The notes below the pieces were generated by a model that ran no database searches, had not been told where the DNA came from, and was given only the letters and a program-made list of their open reading frames with translations. Made by a program: the position numbers and the translations under genes. From positions 62,001-126,000 of the forward strand of contig JADLEJ010000009.1 of NCBI GenBank assembly GCA_020846195.1: DNA of 64,000 bases. The letters are read 5' to 3'. Within the stretch, counting starts at the first letter, position 1. Each line of letters opens with the position of its first letter. The DNA is from Nitrospira sp. (GTDB lineage: Bacteria; Nitrospirota; Nitrospiria; Nitrospirales; Nitrospiraceae). Below, piece after piece: positions 60,111 through 64,000 of the stretch.

Positions 60111-61950
60111 CGACGATGTGGCAGGCATGAGGAGAATGATGGAGGGTTCAAGCGAAAAACTCTCCGGCGCAATTTCCTCAGGCAATAGCGGTCTGCGAGC
60201 CGGCAAGCGTCCATCTGCTGGCATGGATCGAGCGCATCGTCTCCTTACGCTGCTGGCGACTCGCGGTGTGCTCAGCCAAGATGAGATGGAGGCGGCGCAT
60301 GAAGCAGTACAGACGCAAGGTGTTGAGCTTGAGTCGCTGCTTTTCGACACCTATCACATTGCCAAGTCGGACTTCGGTGCCGCGCTCAGCGAGTATTTCA
60401 ACTGTCCGTTTCTTGCGTACAATGACCGCGTCGTTCTAGAACCAGCGCTCTTCAAAAATCTGCGCGTTGAGTATCTTAAGAAAAGCGGGTGGGTGCCGAT
60501 CAAGCGGCAAGGAACGACGGTAGAGATTCTGAGGACAGACCCGCAGGACCTCGATAAAGATCCGGATATCCGGCGGGCGTTTCCACGGCTGACGATTCGG
60601 GTCGTGGTTGGCTTGAAACGCGATCTCGAAAAGTGGCTGCTTCTGGCCACGGAGCAGTCGGCTCGCGGGGCGATCGCCGATATTCTCGGCGAACTCGTGC
60701 ATGAAGTTTGGAACGACGCCGACGGCAGCGTTCAACAGATTACGGAGCATGATTCGGCCATTGTGCGATTGGCGAATCATCTGATTGCCGAGGCGGACCG
60801 GTTGGGGGCCTCGGATATTCATATTGAGCCCTATTCGACCGGACGAGATATGGCGGTGCGCTTCCGAGTCGATGGCACCTGCTTCCCCTACATGAAAATT
60901 CCCTCTAGTTACCGCCGCGCAGTGGTGTCACGCATCAAAATCATGGCCAATCTCGATATTGCGGAGCGGCGTAAACCACAGGACGGCAAGATCCGCTATC
61001 GCCTCGGAAAGGATCGTGATCTTGAGCTGCGCGTGGCCACGCTCCCTACGGCGGGGGAGAATGAAGATGTCACGCTGCGGCTCTTGACTGCAAAAACGCC
61101 GATGCTGTTGGAGGCCATGGAGTTTATGCCGGGCGTCTTGCAGGCCGTGAAGGAATTGGCCGAACGCCCGCAGGGCATTCTCCTTTGCGTGGGGCCGACC
61201 GGGTCCGGGAAAACGACGACTCTGCACGGCCTATTGAAACAGGTGAATACCGATGCCCGAAAGATCGTGACGGCAGAGGATCCTATCGAGCTGACCCAGG
61301 AGGGGCTCCGTCAAGTGCAGGTGCATCCCAAGATCGGCTTTACCTTTGCTGCGGCGATGAGAGCGTTCTTACGGGCCGATCCAGACGTCATCATGATCGG
61401 GGAGATGCGCGATAAAGAAACAGCGGATATTGCGATTGAGGCGTCGCTGACAGGCCATTTGGTGATGAGCACGCTGCATACCAACAGTGCCGTTGAGACT
61501 GTGACGCGACTGTTGGACATGGGGTGCGATGCATTCAATTTCTCCGATGCGATGCTCGGCGTGCTAGCGCAACGATTGTGCAAGCGCCTCTGCGTGCATT
61601 GCAAAGAGACCTATCGTCCCGATCGGCAGGAGTTTGACGATCTGGTTCAGGCGTATGGAGTAGGCGACTGGGATCGGGTGGGCGTCACGTATTCGCCGGA
61701 GCTGAGCCTCTATCGGGCGCAGGGGTGCGAGCGGTGCAATCAGAGCGGATTCAAAGGCCGGATGGCGCTGCACGAGTTGCTGGTCGGTTCCGATGAGGTG
61801 AAGCGGTGTATTCAGTCTCGAGCCAGAACGGCGGAGATTGCCGAAGTGGCAAAACGAGAGGGAATGACGACGTTACTGCAACACGGGATTCAGAAAGTCT
61901 TCGAAGGTGCCACAACCTATCGGCAAGTTCGCGCCGTGGCTGTGAAATAG
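60103..61950 (+). CDS. pilB: type IV pilus assembly / type II secretion ATPase PilB
   Basis: 615 residues from the ATG at 60103. N-terminal T2SSE_N-like domains (about 40-200; RAHRLLTLLATRGVLSQDEMEAAHEAV, PFLAYNDRVVLEPALF) are followed by the ATPase: Walker A GPTGSGKTTTLHGLL, the Asp box VTAEDPIEL, Walker B PDVIMIGEMRDKET and the His box STLHTNSAVETVTRLLDMG. A tetra-Cys zinc site completes it (CKRLCVHCKETYRP, GCERCNQSGFKGRMALHELL). It powers pilus polymerisation at the cytoplasmic membrane. Overlaps the PilX-like gene by 8 bases. Confidence 0.94.
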   Translation: MNDDDVAGMRRMMEGSSEKLSGAISSGNSGLRAGKRPSAGMDRAHRLLTLLATRGVLSQDEMEAAHEAVQTQGVELESLLFDTYHIAKSDFGAALSEYFNCPFLAYNDRVVLEPALFKNLRVEYLKKSGWVPIKRQGTTVEILRTDPQDLDKDPDIRRAFPRLTIRVVVGLKRDLEKWLLLATEQSARGAIADILGELVHEVWNDADGSVQQITEHDSAIVRLANHLIAEADRLGASDIHIEPYSTGRDMAVRFRVDGTCFPYMKIPSSYRRAVVSRIKIMANLDIAERRKPQDGKIRYRLGKDRDLELRVATLPTAGENEDVTLRLLTAKTPMLLEAMEFMPGVLQAVKELAERPQGILLCVGPTGSGKTTTLHGLLKQVNTDARKIVTAEDPIELTQEGLRQVQVHPKIGFTFAAAMRAFLRADPDVIMIGEMRDKETADIAIEASLTGHLVMSTLHTNSAVETVTRLLDMGCDAFNFSDAMLGVLAQRLCKRLCVHCKETYRPDRQEFDDLVQAYGVGDWDRVGVTYSPELSLYRAQGCERCNQSGFKGRMALHELLVGSDEVKRCIQSRARTAEIAEVAKREGMTTLLQHGIQKVFEGATTYRQVRAVAVK

Positions 61951-62288
61951 AAGCTGCCTCCGGCTTCTCTTTAATGACATAAAGTAAGTAGGTATTTTTC
62001 TTCTCGTGAGAGTTCCATCCTGTTGTCTGCGTTGGTTTGTCCCTCCATCGTTCATTCATCACCATAAATAGTGCGTCTTTCAGCCTTCGTGTAAGACTCT
62101 TATGCTTGACTGTCAGGGGAGGGCTGCGGATAGAAGTGCGAGATTGTGCGGAAATCTCGCCAAATTTTGTCGATCCATTGCGCGAAAAGCGACCAGCACG
62201 GACTTGATTCCATTGCTGGCAAGCATTGATAAATCAAATGGTTATAGCGTATCGGCAACGGCATGCCCCTTGCTCAGTTGGGGGTGCC
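61951..62288. other. intergenic region before the second pilin set
   Basis: 338 bases. No credible gene. It contains an 8-bp hairpin (GCGAGATT / AATCTCGC, loop of 7) at 62138-62160. A poor -35 TTGACT at 62106 lacks a good -10. A promoter for the second set probably lies here but is not identified. Confidence 0.5.
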
Positions 62289-62804
62289 ATGCTGCACCCT
62301 CAATCGAAAAGACCGAGCAAGATCAGTTCGCAAGAAGGCGGATTTACCCTTCTTGAAATCATGATTACGGTTGTTATTGTTGGGATTGCCTCGGCATTGG
62401 CAGTTCCCAATCTGACGCTTATGTATGCCAAGTACGAGCTCTATCAAGCCACCACAACGATTTATAACCGCCTTATTATGGCGCGTTCCGCTGCCATTAG
62501 CCGGAATGCCATGATCGTGGCTACTCCGGTCAATATACCGATGGGCCTAGACCAGGTGACGTTCACAGCTCCACTTGGAGCAGAAACGTTGCCGCTCAAT
62601 GTGAAGTTTGTTCTGCCATTGCCCGTCAATCCAATCGGGTATACGCCGAGAGGATTGAGCACGTCGCCTCTGGCGGCTCAGACAATTCAATTGCAAAGCG
62701 TACGTGACCCCAGTCTGATTTATACAATCTCGCTCGCGCCTTCAGGGAAGGTTACCTGGTGCCGGCAGGCCATCAATCCTTGCGTGATCAATGCGACATC
62801 ATGA
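62289..62804 (+). CDS. minor pilin, FimU/GspH group (second set)
   Basis: About 171 residues from the ATG at 62289; the preceding GGGGGTG could be its ribosome site. The leader SSQEGG|FTLLEIMITVVIVGIASALAVPNLTLMYAKYELYQ is a perfect prepilin site (Gly -1, Phe +1, Glu +5). The C-terminal domain (RNAMIVATPVNIPMGLDQVTFTAPLGAETL, DPSLIYTISLAPSGKVTWC) fits the FimU/GspH type, and the two late Cys (VTWC, NPC) could form the disulfide loop of pilins. It opens a second minor pilin set, separated from the first by pilB and 338 bases. Confidence 0.87.
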   Translation: MLHPQSKRPSKISSQEGGFTLLEIMITVVIVGIASALAVPNLTLMYAKYELYQATTTIYNRLIMARSAAISRNAMIVATPVNIPMGLDQVTFTAPLGAETLPLNVKFVLPLPVNPIGYTPRGLSTSPLAAQTIQLQSVRDPSLIYTISLAPSGKVTWCRQAINPCVINATS

Positions 62805-62824
62805 GGAGAAGGAGCAGGCAACTC

Positions 62825-63349
62825 ATGAAGGCAGGTAATGAAAAAGGGTTCACCTTGGTGGAGGTTCTCGTCTCCGCTGCGATCCTAGGTGTGGGTGTGA
62901 TGGGCATGGCTGCCATGCAAGGCATATCGTTTACGAAAAATGTCGATGCCAATGACCTTTCTATTATGACCAATGTTGCAGCCGATATGATGGAGCGGAT
63001 TCAGAATAACCGGCAGTTTTCCTGGGCCTATCATAATGTGGATACCACTGGGCCGGGAAATTGTTTGGTAGGTGGAATTCCAGCTCCCGCACCGGCCGCA
63101 CCATTCTATTGGACCACTCCATCGACCGCCGCAAGGAGAGGGATTCAGGGCGATTGCGTGCAGTGGCGAACGCTGGTCTTGGCCTCGAATCTGTTGAATC
63201 CTCGCGGCACCGTCCAAGTCGTGCCGGTGTTGCCGGCCCGTGCCGATTCAAGTGCTGTCCAAGTGACCGTACGACTTCAATGGACAGAACGCACTTCAAC
63301 GCAACGTGTCCGTGCGGTGGCGTTTCAGACCGTGATAGAGCCGGAATAG
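62825..63349 (+). CDS. minor pilin PilV-like (second set)
   Basis: 174 residues. The ATG at 62825 has AAGGAGCAGG upstream; an alternative ATG at 62801 overlaps the previous stop. The leader MKAGNEKG|FTLVEVLVSAAILGVGVMGMAAMQGISFTKNVD is a classical pilin site. MTNVAADMMERIQNN is a common PilV helix. The beta domain has GDCVQWRTLVLASNLLNPRGTVQVVPVLPARADSSAVQVTVRLQW. It would form part of the pilus tip with PilW, PilX and FimU. The next gene starts 46 bases after its stop. Confidence 0.88.
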   Translation: MKAGNEKGFTLVEVLVSAAILGVGVMGMAAMQGISFTKNVDANDLSIMTNVAADMMERIQNNRQFSWAYHNVDTTGPGNCLVGGIPAPAPAAPFYWTTPSTAARRGIQGDCVQWRTLVLASNLLNPRGTVQVVPVLPARADSSAVQVTVRLQWTERTSTQRVRAVAFQTVIEPE

Positions 63350-63395
63350 AGGGTACCGAGTGGGTATGTATAAAACGAGAGCGCAGGGGGTGCCC

Positions 63396-64000
63396 ATGGG
63401 GCGATTGCTGGATGTGCAGGAGCATGGCCAGAAGGGCTTCACGCTCATGGAGGTCATGGTTGCAACGATGATGACCACCGCTATTGTGGCGGCGGGGTTC
63501 AGCGCGCTTGTTGTGAGTCAGAAGAGTGCGCGCATTACCGGACAGATCGGGCAGACCCAGGCGACTGCGCGAACCGCTCTCGACATGATTACGGCGGATC
63601 TGAAGCTGGCTGGATTCGGGATGCGGGGGCTAACAACGGCTGTAGGTGGATGTCGTGTCAATGGCACCCCGTCGGCGCTGATTCCTGGCGACAATAATCC
63701 TCTGGGCGCAGACTTCGGATCCGACACTGTTTCTATGGTCGTTCCAATGACGAATTCGATTGTCGCAGTGGGGCCGCTTTGGCAGGTTTCTCTTCCGCCT
63801 GGAGGAATTATTGGCGGGTTAGGCGGGTCGATTGCCAATGTTCCGATGCCGGCCAATGCCACAAACGCGATGGCCAACGCAATTCCTGGTGGCGCGGCTG
63901 CCCTTCTCGGTATGCCGGTTTCTTTGGGAGGCGTGTCTGGTTCGGTCATTCAAGCCGTGAATGCCGGAGGGCTGACATTGAACCCAGCTATTCCTGGACC
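63396..64000 (+). CDS. PilW-like minor pilin, truncated by the window end
   Basis: The reading frame is open from 63366 and remains open to base 64000. Start at 63396 (MGRLLDVQEHGQKG) is favoured because CAGGGGGTG lies ahead, whereas 63366 would add 10 residues. The leader QKG|FTLMEVMVATMMTTAIVAAGFSALVV is followed by ARTALDMITADLKLAGFGMRGL, a PilW signature. Over 200 residues are visible and the C-terminus is missing. This is the expected partner of the PilV-like gene. Confidence 0.85.
   Translation, partial: MGRLLDVQEHGQKGFTLMEVMVATMMTTAIVAAGFSALVVSQKSARITGQIGQTQATARTALDMITADLKLAGFGMRGLTTAVGGCRVNGTPSALIPGDNNPLGADFGSDTVSMVVPMTNSIVAVGPLWQVSLPPGGIIGGLGGSIANVPMPANATNAMANAIPGGAAALLGMPVSLGGVSGSVIQAVNAGGLTLNPAIPG

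Noticed and set aside
1-64000. CRISPR arrays, insertion sequences, rRNA genes or prophage genes
   Set aside because: No regularly spaced direct repeats, transposase or phage-structural proteins, and no rRNA-like sequence were seen on reading the window.

Overview
This GC-rich 64 kb window reads as ordinary, densely coded chromosome of a Gram-negative, free-living bacterium that makes its own amino acids and cofactors. No phage, insertion sequence, CRISPR array or rRNA operon is visible. My best guess is a Nitrospira-type member of Nitrospirota. The guess rests on general gene content: paralogous HEAT-repeat genes, exported SUMF1-type and cupredoxin proteins, citramalate synthase, an archaeal-type phosphoglycerate mutase family gene inside the threonine operon, and type IVa pilus genes. 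It is an inference, not a marker-gene identification.

Layout. 1-4.5 kb: a minus-strand group VOC protein - MBL-fold hydrolase - UDP-glucuronate 4-epimerase - NTF2-like protein, preceded by a small secreted protein. 4.6-7.3 kb: an exported SUMF1-domain protein, a HemD-family protein and an unknown protein. 7.3-10.5 kb: a minus-strand three-gene unit with a coiled-coil/Pro-Gln-rich exported protein, a small LPP20-like exported protein and an alpha/beta-hydrolase-like protein without its nucleophile. 10.6-17.4 kb: an exported alkaline-phosphatase-superfamily protein that appears to lack metal ligands, a small exported protein, and five consecutive HEAT-repeat genes. This is the most unusual block of the window. 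17.4-25 kb: ugd, a CBS protein, a membrane protein fused to a spermidine-synthase domain, a cupredoxin with a His in the axial-ligand position, a dicluster ferredoxin, a DUF192 protein, a Rieske protein, a chagasin-like protein and a D-amino-acid transaminase.

25-35 kb: the translation and RNA-metabolism operon rimP-nusA-infB-DUF503-rbfA-truB-rpsO-pnp-M16 peptidase, with a terminator-like leader before rimP and two strong stem-loops between rpsO and pnp. 35.2-36.5 kb: two secreted proteins of unknown function behind a near-consensus promoter and closed by a terminator. 36.7-42.6 kb (minus): pdxJ-nnr-tsaE-lapA-like-mutS, mostly overlapping. 42.8-49 kb (plus): alanine-type aminotransferase, hom, thrC, an apgM-family gene and lysC, followed by cimA. 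This is an aspartate-family amino acid operon with no recognisable thrB. 50.7-55.7 kb: an IHF/HU protein, a MerR-type regulator, tRNA-Pro(GGG), surE, a dedA-family gene, cysS, rlmB and a solitary LuxR-type HTH protein. 55.9-64 kb: prepilin peptidase, two sets of minor pilin/pseudopilin genes and the assembly ATPase pilB. The last gene, pilW-like, runs off the window.

The epimerase (1.3 kb) and ugd (17.4 kb) together could supply UDP-glucuronate and UDP-galacturonate for surface polysaccharide. The pilus genes form one functional group: PilD would process the leader peptides of the pilins and PilB would power assembly.
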